Translations under genes and position numbers: made by a program
Origin: Granulicella pectinivorans
GTDB lineage: Bacteria; Acidobacteriota; Terriglobia; Terriglobales; Acidobacteriaceae
DNA: 64,000 nt
Direction: 5' to 3'
Assembly: GCF_900114625.1 (NCBI RefSeq)
Contig: NZ_FOZL01000001.1
Span: forward strand, 3,410,001 to 3,474,000
Part shown: positions 9,291 to 17,312 of the stretch, piece after piece
Layout: every line of letters starts with the position of its first letter
Numbering within the stretch: position 1 is the stretch's first letter
Notes under the pieces: model-generated
Seen by the model: the letters and a program-made list of their open reading frames with translations, nothing else
Database searches by the model: none
Told to the model about the DNA's origin: nothing

Positions 9291-9339
9291 GCTCTCCCGT
9301 TGGCAGGAAAGAGAGTTCATCGCCGACCAACGGGAGAGC
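9291..9339. repeat. perfect 13-bp inverted repeat after lemA
   Basis: Arms GCTCTCCCGTTGG and CCAACGGGAGAGC enclose 23 bases. It begins 11 bases after the lemA stop. No U-tract follows, so it may be an mRNA-stabilising stem or a regulatory site rather than a terminator. Confidence 0.6.
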
Positions 9340-9415
9340 CCTTACGATTTCGGACTACCGAGACTGGTACACAAGTCATGAAGTGATCGCTCCCGCGTAG
9401 GGCACACGTAACAAG

Positions 9416-9445
9416 AAAAGGCCGCCGCGAAAGCGACGGCCTTTT
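9416..9445. terminator. bidirectional intrinsic terminator
   Basis: Stem AAAAGGCCGCCGC / GCGACGGCCTTTT has one mismatch and a GAAA tetraloop. It lies between the convergent lemA-like and STAS genes. The A and T runs at the two ends make it work in either direction. Confidence 0.85.
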
Positions 9446-9460
9446 CGTTCCTGAACAGCC

Positions 9461-9808
9461 TTACTTGGTGAACGCGCTGACTGCGGTCGCTTCGTCGTCC
9501 TTGACGTCGAATACGGTGTACAGCTTGGTGATCTGGAGCAGATCGTGGACCTTCTTGGTCAGGTTCAGCAGCTTGAGCTCGCCGCCTGCATTCTTCACGG
9601 TCGTGAAGGCGCTGACCAGCTCGCCGATGCCGGAGCTGTCGATGTAGCTAATCTCACCCAGGTTCAGCAGAATCTTGTTCGAGCCCTTGGCAAGCACATC
9701 GCGTACTGCATCCCGCAGGGTAACGCTGCCTTCGCCGAGTGTGATGCGGCCGCTGAGATCGAGGATGGTGACACCGTCTACCTGACGGGTCTTGACTTTC
9801 ATGCTCAT
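9461..9808 (-). CDS. STAS-domain anti-sigma factor antagonist (SpoIIAA/RsbV type)
   Basis: 115 residues forming a single STAS domain: VTILDLSGRITLGEG, then the conserved phosphorylatable Ser in YIDSSGIGELV, then GGELKLLNL. In the partner-switch system the unphosphorylated antagonist binds the RsbW/SpoIIAB-type kinase and releases its target. That kinase partner is encoded 13 bases upstream on the same strand. AAGGAG precedes the ATG. No sigma factor or PP2C phosphatase gene is adjacent in this window, so the target lies elsewhere. Confidence 0.92.
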   Translation of the reverse strand: MSMKVKTRQVDGVTILDLSGRITLGEGSVTLRDAVRDVLAKGSNKILLNLGEISYIDSSGIGELVSAFTTVKNAGGELKLLNLTKKVHDLLQITKLYTVFDVKDDEATAVSAFTK

Positions 9809-9821
9809 TGAGTAGGTCTCC

Positions 9822-10292
9822 TTAGGTCCCCGGCTGCGCGGGTGTTCGATGCTTGATAAGTGTCAGTTCGGTTCCGGGGTGTAACTGGCGAAAGTTTACC
9901 TCATCCATGAAAGCTCGAATGAGAAAGATCCCACGGCCGGAGCCGCGGAGAATGTTTTCAGGTGCCAGCGGGTCCGGAACAGTATCCGGATCGAGTCCCG
10001 CTCCCTGGTCGCCGATGCGAATAATCAGATCGTCCGCCGTCGTCTCGAACGATGCCGTGATGACCTTCTCAGGATCGTAGGCATTTCCGTGCAGGACGGC
10101 GTTTACCGCAGCTTCGCGAACGGCCATGGCGATATTCGGAACGGTGTCCTCGTCGAACCCGGCCCGTTCCGCATAGTCCTCTGCCGTCTGCTCCACCTTG
10201 TTGACGCTGGCAAGCGACGAATCCAATGTAAAACTCACACGGCTTGTAGTAGGTTCGGCCAACTCGGTCCTTTGTAGAGAAACAATAGACAA
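9822..10292 (-). CDS. anti-sigma regulatory factor / serine kinase (RsbW type)
   Basis: 156 residues of the GHKL ATPase fold. The N-box is MAVREAAVNAVLHGNAY, the G1 box GDQGAGLDP and the G2 region RGSGRGIFLIRAFMDEV. It should phosphorylate the Ser of the neighbouring STAS protein and sequester a sigma factor or other partner. The start given is a TTG at 10292, the furthest usable one. A later TTG near 10262 or a GTG near 10238 would also leave the domain intact, so the N-terminus is uncertain. Confidence 0.88.
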   Translation of the reverse strand: MSIVSLQRTELAEPTTSRVSFTLDSSLASVNKVEQTAEDYAERAGFDEDTVPNIAMAVREAAVNAVLHGNAYDPEKVITASFETTADDLIIRIGDQGAGLDPDTVPDPLAPENILRGSGRGIFLIRAFMDEVNFRQLHPGTELTLIKHRTPAQPGT

Positions 10293-10463
10293 ACAACTTC
10301 ATGCCGCTTCCAAGACTTGCCGCAAAGGCCAGATTCCGCCAATGCACCGATGTTGGCAGTTTGCTTGGCGCGGGCGCGGATGTCAAGGAGGACCGACCGA
10401 AACCCTCATCCGAGACGCCTTTCCGCCCAGTGGTTTACGATGCGAACTATAGGAGAAATTTGC

Positions 10464-12509
10464 ATGAAGCTTTTGCCGTTTGGGATTCCGCTTGTTCTGT
10501 TGTCGCTCGCTGTGGCGTCTCCGTCGCAGCAACACGCCGCTCCCATCCAGCAGATGCCGTTTTCCCCTGTGCTCGACCTCACCTCGCTTGACCGCACGGT
10601 AGACCCCTGCAACGACTTCTACGCGTTTTCCTGCGGCGGCTGGAAGAAAAACAATCCCATCCCCGCAGACCAGGCGAGTTGGAGCGTCTATGGCAAGCTG
10701 ACGGACGAAAACCAACAGTTTCTCTGGGGAATCCTCGAAACCGACTCCAAACTGAAGAATCGCAACGCCATCCAGCAGAAGGTCGGCGACGCCTTCGGCG
10801 CGTGCATGGACACCGAGAGGATCAACAAGCGCGGCATCGATCCGCTCCGCCCGGAGCTGGCCTCCATCGCGGCGATCAAGGACCGTGCGGCGCTTGACCG
10901 GGCCATCGACCGGCTCGACCGCGAGGCGCAGGGGACGTTCTTCAGCAACGCCGGGGGCGACCAGGATCCGTCCGATTCGAATTCGGTCATCGCGACGGTC
11001 GGTGCCGGTGGACTCGGTCTGCCCGACCGCGACTACTACACCAAGACCGACAAGCGCTCGGTCGAGATCCGTGCGAAGTACGTCGAGTACATCTCCCAAC
11101 TCTTCACCCTCGCCGGGGAGCCCGCCGCCCAGGCCGCAACCGACGCCGCCGACGTTCTGCGCATCGAGACCGCCCTCGCCAACGCCTCGCTGACGCGTGT
11201 GGAACGCCGTGACCCCTACAAGAGCTTCCACAAAATGTCGGTCGCCGACCTCACCGCGCTGAACCCGTCCATCGATTGGAAGGCGTTCTTCGTCGCACGC
11301 GGTCACGCCAACCTCGCGACCGTGAACGTGGAGCAGCCCGTATTTCAGAAGGCTGTCGACACCGAACTCAAGACCGAGCCGCTCGAGGCGCTGAAGTCGT
11401 ACCTGCGCTTCCACCTCCTGACCGCCGCCGCGCCCTCGCTCTCGGCCCCGTTTGAGACCGCCAGCTTCGAGTTCTTCAGCCACTATCTGCGCGGCACGCA
11501 GCAGCCGCCTCCCCGTTGGAAGCGCTGCGTCCGAACCGTGGACCGCACGCTGGGCGAGGCGCTCGGCCAGGAGTTTGTGGCGCGAACGTTTGCCGCGGAG
11601 ACCAAGGCTAAGACCCTCATCATGACCCAGCAGATCGAAACCGTCATGGGCGACGAGATCGAGCATCTGGACTGGATGAGCCCCGAAACCAAAAAAGAAG
11701 CTCTGCGCAAGCTGCACGCCGTCCGCAACAAGATCGGCTATCCCGACACCTGGCGCGACTATTCGTCGCTTACCATCCAGCCGGGAGATTTCTTCGGCAA
11801 CACGCTTCGTTCCACGATCTTCGAATCCAGGCGCAACTGGGCCAAGATCGGCAAGCCCGTAGACCGTAACGAGTGGGGCATGACGCCGCCGACCGTCAAC
11901 GCCTACTTCAATCCGCAGATGAACGACATCAACTTCCCGTCCGGCGTTCTGCAGCCGCCGCTCTATGATCCCAAGGCGGATGACGCCCCGAACTACGGCA
12001 ACACCGGCTCGACCATCGGCCACGAACTCACCCATGCCTTCGACGATGAAGGCCGCCAGTTCAACGCCGAGGGCAACCTCAAGGATTGGTGGACCAAGGA
12101 AGATGCGAAGGGCTTCGAAGACCGTATCAACTGCCTGCGCGACCAGTTTGCGACATATACTATCGTCGACGACATCCACATCAACTCGAAGCTGACCAGC
12201 GGTGAAGACGTCGCCGACCTGGGCGGAACGCTGATCGCCTACATCGCGTGGAAGCATCAGATCGAGAATCAGCGGCTGAAGCCTCTCGACGGCTTTACCC
12301 CCGATCAGCGCTTCTTCATCGGCTTTGCCCAGTGGGCATGCGAAAATGACCGCGAGGCCAACCTCCGCGTCTCGGCCATTACGAACCCACACTCGCCCGG
12401 CTTTGCCCGCATCAATGGCATCGTCACCAACATGCCCGACTTCGCCACTGCCTTCGGATGCAAGGTCGGCCAGCCCATGGTCAAAGCCAACGTCTGCAAG
12501 GTCTGGTAA
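10464..12509 (+). CDS. M13 family zinc metallopeptidase (neprilysin/PepO-like), exported
   Basis: 681 residues from the ATG at 10464, preceded by AGGAGA and followed by a signal peptide (FGIPLVLLSLAVASPSQQ). The N-terminal part carries the family hallmark DPCNDFYAFSCGGW. The catalytic domain has the zinc motif HELTH in STIGHELTHAFDDEG, the downstream Glu ligand in GEDVADLGG and the substrate-binding NAYFNPQMNDINFP. It ends in CKVW, the usual C-x-x-W terminus of M13 enzymes. It should cleave oligopeptides in the periplasm or at the outer surface. Length fits the family. Confidence 0.95.
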   Translation: MKLLPFGIPLVLLSLAVASPSQQHAAPIQQMPFSPVLDLTSLDRTVDPCNDFYAFSCGGWKKNNPIPADQASWSVYGKLTDENQQFLWGILETDSKLKNRNAIQQKVGDAFGACMDTERINKRGIDPLRPELASIAAIKDRAALDRAIDRLDREAQGTFFSNAGGDQDPSDSNSVIATVGAGGLGLPDRDYYTKTDKRSVEIRAKYVEYISQLFTLAGEPAAQAATDAADVLRIETALANASLTRVERRDPYKSFHKMSVADLTALNPSIDWKAFFVARGHANLATVNVEQPVFQKAVDTELKTEPLEALKSYLRFHLLTAAAPSLSAPFETASFEFFSHYLRGTQQPPPRWKRCVRTVDRTLGEALGQEFVARTFAAETKAKTLIMTQQIETVMGDEIEHLDWMSPETKKEALRKLHAVRNKIGYPDTWRDYSSLTIQPGDFFGNTLRSTIFESRRNWAKIGKPVDRNEWGMTPPTVNAYFNPQMNDINFPSGVLQPPLYDPKADDAPNYGNTGSTIGHELTHAFDDEGRQFNAEGNLKDWWTKEDAKGFEDRINCLRDQFATYTIVDDIHINSKLTSGEDVADLGGTLIAYIAWKHQIENQRLKPLDGFTPDQRFFIGFAQWACENDREANLRVSAITNPHSPGFARINGIVTNMPDFATAFGCKVGQPMVKANVCKVW

Positions 12510-12537
12510 CGAAGAAGCTGTACAACAAGAGAGTGCT

Positions 12538-12572
12538 CCACCTTTGCGACCGAAGTCTCGTCGCGAAGGTGG
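12538..12572. repeat. dispersed palindrome, CCACCTT family, copy 1
   Basis: Arms CCACCTTTGCGAC and GTCGCGAAGGTGG differ by one G-T pair and enclose nine bases. It shares AGTCTC(A/G)TCGCGA and the CCACCTT arms with the copy at 59531-59567. It lies between the M13 gene and the MgtE_N protein gene. Confidence 0.65.
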
Positions 12573-12624
12573 TTTACCGCCGCCACGTTCCAAATGCGCA
12601 TCACAACCAGCAGGGAAGGCACCA

Positions 12625-13896
12625 ATGACTCGACACGCCAACGAGAGGACCAGCGTCTCCGCGCTTCTGGGAGCGCGCGTGATTGCGTCTGACGGCTCTG
12701 CGTTCGGCGAGATCCGCGAGTTTGCGGTTGTTCCCTCCGAGGACGCCTCCCACGTCTTTGGGTTCGTCCTGCGCGGGGGCACTTCAAAGAAGGAAGCACC
12801 TACGCTGGTCCGCATCATGGACCTCGTCAACCAGCAAAAGGGCCTTACCCTCAGGAGCAAAGCCGAGATTCTCGATATGCCCGACGCCGAGGCCTATCTT
12901 CTGCTCGAACGCGATCTCCTCGATCAGCAGATCATCGACGTCTACGGTCACAAGGTCGTCCGTGTCAACGACGTGGATCTCATCTGGGAGGCCTGCCTCG
13001 ACGGCACCGACCGTCTCTCCCTTCGCATTGCGGAGGTCGAGGTCGGACTGCGTGGTGCCGTCCGCCGTCTGCTCAAAGGGCTCCCGCAGGCATCCGTGGA
13101 ATCGTTGGCTACGCGCCTCCCGCCCAGCGTAATTCCGTGGGACTTCGTCGATCTGATCGAACGCGATCCATCGCGGCGGGTGAAGCTGAAGATCGAGCAG
13201 AACCGCCTCGCCAACATGCACCCGTCCGACATCGCCGACATCCTCGAAGAACTCGCCCCGGCGGAACGGCAGGCGCTCTTCACCTCGCTCGACGAAGAGG
13301 TTGCCGCTGAGGCGCTTGAAGAGGTTGGGCCGAAGATGCAGCAGGCGCTCATCCAGGATCTCGACTCCGAGGTCGTCGCCGGCATCGTCGAGGAGATGGA
13401 TCCGGGGGCCGCCGCCGACTTCCTGGCCGAACTCCCCGAAGAGCGCTCCGACGCCATTCTCGAGGAGATGGATCCGGAGGAGCGGCAGGAGGTTGAGGAA
13501 CTGCTCGAGTTCTCCGGAGACTCCGCCGCGGGCCGCATGACCACCGAGTACATCGCGTTGCCCCCCGAGGCTTCCGTCTCCTTCGCCATTCAGTCGTTGC
13601 ACGAATTCGAAGGCGATCTCGAAGCCGTCACCGACATCATCCTCATCGACGACGCTGGCGCGATCAAAGGTCTGGTCCCCATCGTCCACCTCGTCCTCGC
13701 CAAACCGTCTGCAATTCTCTCCAGCCTGCCTCAGGGACACATCGTCACCTGCCGGCTCGATGCCAGCGGCAAGAAGGTCGCCGAGCTGTTCGACAAATAC
13801 AATCTCCGCTCGCTCTCGGTGATCGACGACGAACACCACCTTGCCGGCGTAATCCACGCCGAACAGGTCATCGCCAATCTACGCCATAAGCACTGA
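12625..13896 (+). CDS. PRC-barrel / MgtE_N / CBS-pair protein, putative regulator of the NRAMP-like carrier
   Basis: 423 residues, no membrane helix. A PRC-barrel-like segment (about 8-75, LLGARVIASDGSAFGEIREF) and a second related one (about 95-150) are followed by the MgtE N-terminal superhelix. That part shows repeated motifs LANMHPSDIADILEEL, VVAGIVEEMDPGAAADFL and SDAILEEMDPEERQEVE. A CBS pair ends the protein (about 300-423). In MgtE these cytosolic domains sense Mg2+ and gate the pore, but here the MgtE channel domain is missing. The acidic MgtE_N/CBS part probably senses divalent metal and acts on the NRAMP-like protein encoded two genes downstream (inference from linkage). The ATG at 12625 is chosen because the PRC homology begins right after it. 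Confidence 0.85.
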   Translation: MTRHANERTSVSALLGARVIASDGSAFGEIREFAVVPSEDASHVFGFVLRGGTSKKEAPTLVRIMDLVNQQKGLTLRSKAEILDMPDAEAYLLLERDLLDQQIIDVYGHKVVRVNDVDLIWEACLDGTDRLSLRIAEVEVGLRGAVRRLLKGLPQASVESLATRLPPSVIPWDFVDLIERDPSRRVKLKIEQNRLANMHPSDIADILEELAPAERQALFTSLDEEVAAEALEEVGPKMQQALIQDLDSEVVAGIVEEMDPGAAADFLAELPEERSDAILEEMDPEERQEVEELLEFSGDSAAGRMTTEYIALPPEASVSFAIQSLHEFEGDLEAVTDIILIDDAGAIKGLVPIVHLVLAKPSAILSSLPQGHIVTCRLDASGKKVAELFDKYNLRSLSVIDDEHHLAGVIHAEQVIANLRHKH

Positions 13897-13913
13897 CTCG
13901 GACACAAGCACTG

Positions 13914-14984
13914 ATGAAGATCCTTTACTGCGGCAACATCTCGAAGAACGACACCGCTCTCCATCGCCTGTGGGCTCTTGAGCGCCTGGGCCACACGGTC
14001 ATTCCGCTGAACGCCATCGACTTCCGGCCGTCCAGCGCGTTCCTGTGGAAGGTCACCTACCGTTTTCCGGTTGGTCCCAATGTCACGCGCCTCAACGAGA
14101 CGATTCTCCGCATCGCACGCGAAGAGAAACCCGCGATCTTCTGGGCCGACAAAGTCGTCTGGCTGCGGCCTTCCACGCTCGCCAAGCTGCGCGCCATGGG
14201 GATCGTCACGGTCAGCTACATGATCGACAACGCCTTCGGTCCACGGCAGGATCCCGGTTGGCGTCTCTACATGCAGTGCATCCCGTTCTTCGATCTGCAT
14301 GTCGTCCAGAGAACAAGTAACATCGCCGATTACAAATCCCACGGCGCCCGCGACGTGATCAAAATCCAGACAGCGTACGAGCCTACGATTCAGTATCCGC
14401 CGCCCGCCGGCTGGTCAGACGCCGATCGCGATCGCGGTGTCTCTTTTATCGGAAGCCCATACGACGACCGCGCGCAGTTCCTCACGCGTCTGTGGAAGGA
14501 GTTCGGCCTCCCCGTCTCGGTCTCAGGCACGACCCGCTGGAGCGCGGCGCTCGGTCCAGAGGCTGCGGCAGCTATCTATCCCGTCCCCGGGGAACTCTAC
14601 CAGGACGCGTATCGCGAAGGCGTCTGGCGATCGAAGATCAACCTCAGCTTCATCACGCACTCCAATCTCGACGAGTTCGTCCACAAGAGCTTCGAAATCG
14701 CCGGCTGCGGGGGCTTCCTCCTCGCCGAGCGCTCCGAAGGCCACATGCAGCGCTTCGAGGAAGATGTCGAGGCGGTGTTCTTTACCGGCATCGACGAGTG
14801 CGTCGCGAAGATCCGCAAGTACCTTCCCGACGAGGAAGCACGTACCCGCATCGCTGCCGCCGGACACGCACGCGGGGTCCGCGATGGCTACTACAACGAC
14901 CGCCAGGAGGCGCTCATTGTCGAGCGCGCCGAGACCATCCTTCCTCACGTACGCGCAGCGGCAGGATTGGCGGACACACCATGA
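13914..14984 (+). CDS. glycosyltransferase, CgeB / GT1-like
   Basis: 356 residues. It begins MKILYCGNISKNDTALHRLWALE, a GT-B fold start. The C-terminal part matches the CgeB-type Glyco_trans_1_2 domain: INLSFITHSNLDEFVHKSFE, then AGCGGFLLAERSEGHMQRFE, EDVEAVFFTGIDE and AAAGHARGV. The donor and acceptor are unknown; a role in surface glycan synthesis is likely. It starts 17 bases after the MgtE_N gene, and its stop overlaps the NRAMP start as ATGA. It therefore seems translationally coupled to a metal carrier, an odd partner for a glycosyltransferase. Confidence 0.8.
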   Translation: MKILYCGNISKNDTALHRLWALERLGHTVIPLNAIDFRPSSAFLWKVTYRFPVGPNVTRLNETILRIAREEKPAIFWADKVVWLRPSTLAKLRAMGIVTVSYMIDNAFGPRQDPGWRLYMQCIPFFDLHVVQRTSNIADYKSHGARDVIKIQTAYEPTIQYPPPAGWSDADRDRGVSFIGSPYDDRAQFLTRLWKEFGLPVSVSGTTRWSAALGPEAAAAIYPVPGELYQDAYREGVWRSKINLSFITHSNLDEFVHKSFEIAGCGGFLLAERSEGHMQRFEEDVEAVFFTGIDECVAKIRKYLPDEEARTRIAAAGHARGVRDGYYNDRQEALIVERAETILPHVRAAAGLADTP

Positions 14985-16246
14985 AGCAGAGCCTCTGGCG
15001 CCGCTCCCGCACGAGCATCATGCTGTTCCTCGCCGTTCTCGGTCCGGGCTTCATCACCGCGAACGTGGACAACGACGCCGGTGGCATCCTCACCTACTCG
15101 CAAGCCGGCGCTCACTTCGGCTACACGCTGCTGTGGACGATGATCCCCATCACCCTCGCCCTCATCGTCGTGCAGGAGATGTGCGCGCGTATGGGCGTGG
15201 TCACGGGCAAAGGCCTCTCCGACCTCATCCGGGAAGAGTTCGGCCTCCGCATGACCTTCATCATGATGATCCTTCTGGTCATCGTGAACTTCGGCAACGT
15301 CCTCGCCGAGTTCTCCGGCATCGCCGGTGCCGGACAGCTCTTTCATGTCAGCAAATACATCAGCGTTCCGGTGTGTGCGTTTCTGGTGTGGGCGCTGGTC
15401 GTAAAAGGGAACTACAAGTCGGTCGAGAAAGTCTTCCTCGTTGCCAGTGTGTTCTACATCGCCTACATCGTCACCGGTGTGCTTAGCCGTCCAAGCTGGT
15501 TCGAGGCCATGCGGCAGACCTTCACCATGCCGCCCCGCAGCGTCTGGTCCGATCACACCTATGTGTACATGACCGTCGCAGTGATCGGCACCACGATCAC
15601 ACCGTGGATGCAGTTCTACTTGCAGTCCTCCATCGTCGATAAGGGTGTTGGCATCCGTCAATATAAAGCCACCCGCCTCGATGTCATCGTAGGATCCATC
15701 TTCACGGACATCGTCGCCTGGTTCATCGTCGTGGCCTGCGCGGCCACGCTCTACACGCACGGCATGCGGGACATCGGTGTGCCGTCGGATGCAGCCGATG
15801 CGATGCGCCCGCTAGCCGGCAACTATGCCTTCATGCTCTTCGCCTTCGGCCTCTTCAACGCCTCACTCTTCGCCGCGTCCATTCTGCCGCTTTCGACGGC
15901 CTACACGGTCTGCGAAGGCCTCGGCTTCGAATCGGGCGTGGACAAGAGCTTCTCCGAAGCGCCCTTCTTCTACTGGTTCTATTCGCTGCTCATCGCGTTC
16001 GGCGCGGCGGTCGTGCTCATCCCGAACTTCCCGCTGGTCAAGATCACGATCCTCTCGCAGGTCCTCAACGGCGTCCTGCTTCCTGTCGTCCTGATCTTCA
16101 TGCTGAAGCTCATCAACAAGCACGATCTCATGGGGCAATACACCAACTCGCGCTGGTTCAATGTCGTCGCCTGGAGCACAAGCATCATCGTCATCGCCCT
16201 CACCGCCGTGATGCTCTTCTACACCTTCCATGGCGCACCCATGTAA
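14981..16246 (+). CDS. NRAMP-related divalent metal transporter, non-canonical metal site
   Basis: 421 residues with about 11 membrane helices. The first helix reads GPGFITANVDNDAGGILTYS: it aligns with the NRAMP TM1 but has DNDAGG (residues 30-35) in place of the DPGN motif. TM6 reads IGTTITPWMQFYLQSS, with TPW in place of MPH, so the metal-selecting Met is lost. The first Asp of TM1 is kept. NRAMP-related magnesium transporters are known to diverge at these sites, and the MgtE_N/CBS gene in the same operon supports Mg2+ or Mn2+ rather than Fe2+ (inference). The true start is the ATG at 14981, overlapping the upstream stop. Confidence 0.85.
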   Translation: MKQSLWRRSRTSIMLFLAVLGPGFITANVDNDAGGILTYSQAGAHFGYTLLWTMIPITLALIVVQEMCARMGVVTGKGLSDLIREEFGLRMTFIMMILLVIVNFGNVLAEFSGIAGAGQLFHVSKYISVPVCAFLVWALVVKGNYKSVEKVFLVASVFYIAYIVTGVLSRPSWFEAMRQTFTMPPRSVWSDHTYVYMTVAVIGTTITPWMQFYLQSSIVDKGVGIRQYKATRLDVIVGSIFTDIVAWFIVVACAATLYTHGMRDIGVPSDAADAMRPLAGNYAFMLFAFGLFNASLFAASILPLSTAYTVCEGLGFESGVDKSFSEAPFFYWFYSLLIAFGAAVVLIPNFPLVKITILSQVLNGVLLPVVLIFMLKLINKHDLMGQYTNSRWFNVVAWSTSIIVIALTAVMLFYTFHGAPM

Positions 16247-16266
16247 AGCCTCCGGGCTGTCTCTCC

Positions 16267-16632
16267 TTACCGGCTGGAAAACACAAACTCGTTGCCATCC
16301 GGATCGCGGAACTTCGCGTATGTGCCCCAGGGCTGTTTCGTCGGCTCCTCCGCCAGCGTCACCCCGCGCGCCTTCAGAGCCTCCGCCGTCGCAAAGACAT
16401 CGTCGCACCAGAACGTCATCGACTGGAACCCACCCACGCGGTCTTCATGGCCCTGCGGAGTAAACAGAGCGAGTCTCGTATCCGCCCCGGGGATGATCAG
16501 TTCGATCCATCTCTGCCCGGGCCACATCGGCTGGTCCGTCCCCACCTTGAAGCCCATCTTCTCCGTGTAAAACGCCAGCGCGACATCCTGGTCCGTCACC
16601 GGGATACTCACGATCTTCAGCCCACGTATCAT
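16267..16632 (-). CDS. VOC / glyoxalase-like protein
   Basis: 121 residues with the two beta-alpha-beta-beta-beta units of the vicinal oxygen chelate superfamily: LKIVSIPVTDQDVALAFYTE, GFKVGTDQPM, RWIELIIPG, then SMTFWCDDVFATAEALKARG and FRDPDGNEFVF. Such small proteins include metal-dependent lyases and resistance or binding proteins; no specific reaction can be named. The ATG at 16632 is preceded by AGGAGG. It is convergent with the NRAMP-like gene and divergent from the HTH gene. Confidence 0.88.
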   Translation of the reverse strand: MIRGLKIVSIPVTDQDVALAFYTEKMGFKVGTDQPMWPGQRWIELIIPGADTRLALFTPQGHEDRVGGFQSMTFWCDDVFATAEALKARGVTLAEEPTKQPWGTYAKFRDPDGNEFVFSSR

Positions 16633-16695
16633 CTCCAGAACCCTCCTGCGCAAACCATAGTCCGGCCGCGTCAGGGAAACAATGACCTACTCGAT

Positions 16696-16718
16696 GCTAT
16701 ATTGTTGATCGGTATAGC
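16696..16718. promoter_or_regulatory. inverted repeat abutting the HTH gene start, possible autoregulatory operator
   Basis: GCTATA and TATAGC are separated by 11 bases, and the right arm ends one base before the ATG at 16720. TATATT at 16698-16703 could act as a -10 box. There is no Shine-Dalgarno sequence, so the mRNA may have a very short leader. Confidence 0.4.
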
Positions 16719-16719
16719 G

Positions 16720-17025
16720 ATGCCCACCCTCGACCCTTACATCACCGATGTACTGATGCGCGATCTGGTCGGCCACGACCGGCGCCCCGTCGCGTTCCTC
16801 GTCTACGTATGGCTTGCCGCCGAGCAGCAGCGGCGCGACGCGCCCATACAGATCAGCTATCAGGAGATGGCCGAGACCATCGGCGTTAGCAAGAGCTCCG
16901 CGCAGTCGTCCGTGGCATGGCTCGTCCAGCGCAGGCTGCTTGCCGCCACCAAAGCCACAGTGACGGCGACGCCGGTCTACGATGTCCTTACGCCCTGGAG
17001 GCGCAACGGCCGTCAGAAGCCGTAG
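16720..17025 (+). CDS. small winged-helix/HTH DNA-binding protein
   Basis: 101 residues. The central helix-turn-helix reads ISYQEMAETIGVSKSSAQSS followed by VAWLVQRRLL, a wing-like segment and a basic tail (WRRNGRQKP). The fold resembles the replication-initiator or MarR-like winged helix found in very small regulators. The target is unknown. The inverted repeat touching its start codon suggests that it controls itself. No ribosome site is visible. Its 3' end overlaps the convergent small gene by 13 bases. Confidence 0.75.
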   Translation: MPTLDPYITDVLMRDLVGHDRRPVAFLVYVWLAAEQQRRDAPIQISYQEMAETIGVSKSSAQSSVAWLVQRRLLAATKATVTATPVYDVLTPWRRNGRQKP

Positions 17026-17240
17026 TTCTTCATCCGCAGCGCGTTCTTATACGCATCCCGGGTCTTCTTCGCGTGGAGCTCCGCATCGTGCAGCTCCAGC
17101 CCCGCAGTGTCCCAGAGCTCCATCTCTTTCATCGAGTGATCGTTCGTGGCAAGCGATTCTTCGTGGCGAATCGCATCGACCCAACGGTCGACGGCCTGCC
17201 GGTAGTCTTCAAGAAGTTGATCGAAGTCGAGGGTATCCAT
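17013..17240 (-). CDS. small hypothetical protein
   Basis: 75 residues from the ATG at 17240; an ATG at 17291 would add 17 residues. It is hydrophilic and helical, rich in Asp, Glu and Lys (DTLDFDQLLEDYRQAVDRW, then ELWDTAGLELHDAELHAKK). There is no signal or membrane segment. The helical character and clean frame suggest a real small protein, but I do not recognise the family. It sits between the HTH gene (convergent) and the NUDIX gene (upstream on the same strand, 72 bases away). Confidence 0.55.
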   Translation of the reverse strand: MDTLDFDQLLEDYRQAVDRWVDAIRHEESLATNDHSMKEMELWDTAGLELHDAELHAKKTRDAYKNALRMKNYGF

Positions 17241-17312
17241 GGCCCAACGATACGGCCGGTGACCCCCAGCCAAACTCACGTCACACAGCATTTCACGGAA
17301 GATTGTTCCGGC

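Noticed and set aside
10383..12860. Open frame of 825 codons on the minus strand opposite the M13 peptidase gene
   Set aside because: It is the antisense of a well-supported zinc peptidase. Its translation is a biased Gly/Asp/Val/Glu mix without motifs, as expected from GC-rich third positions.
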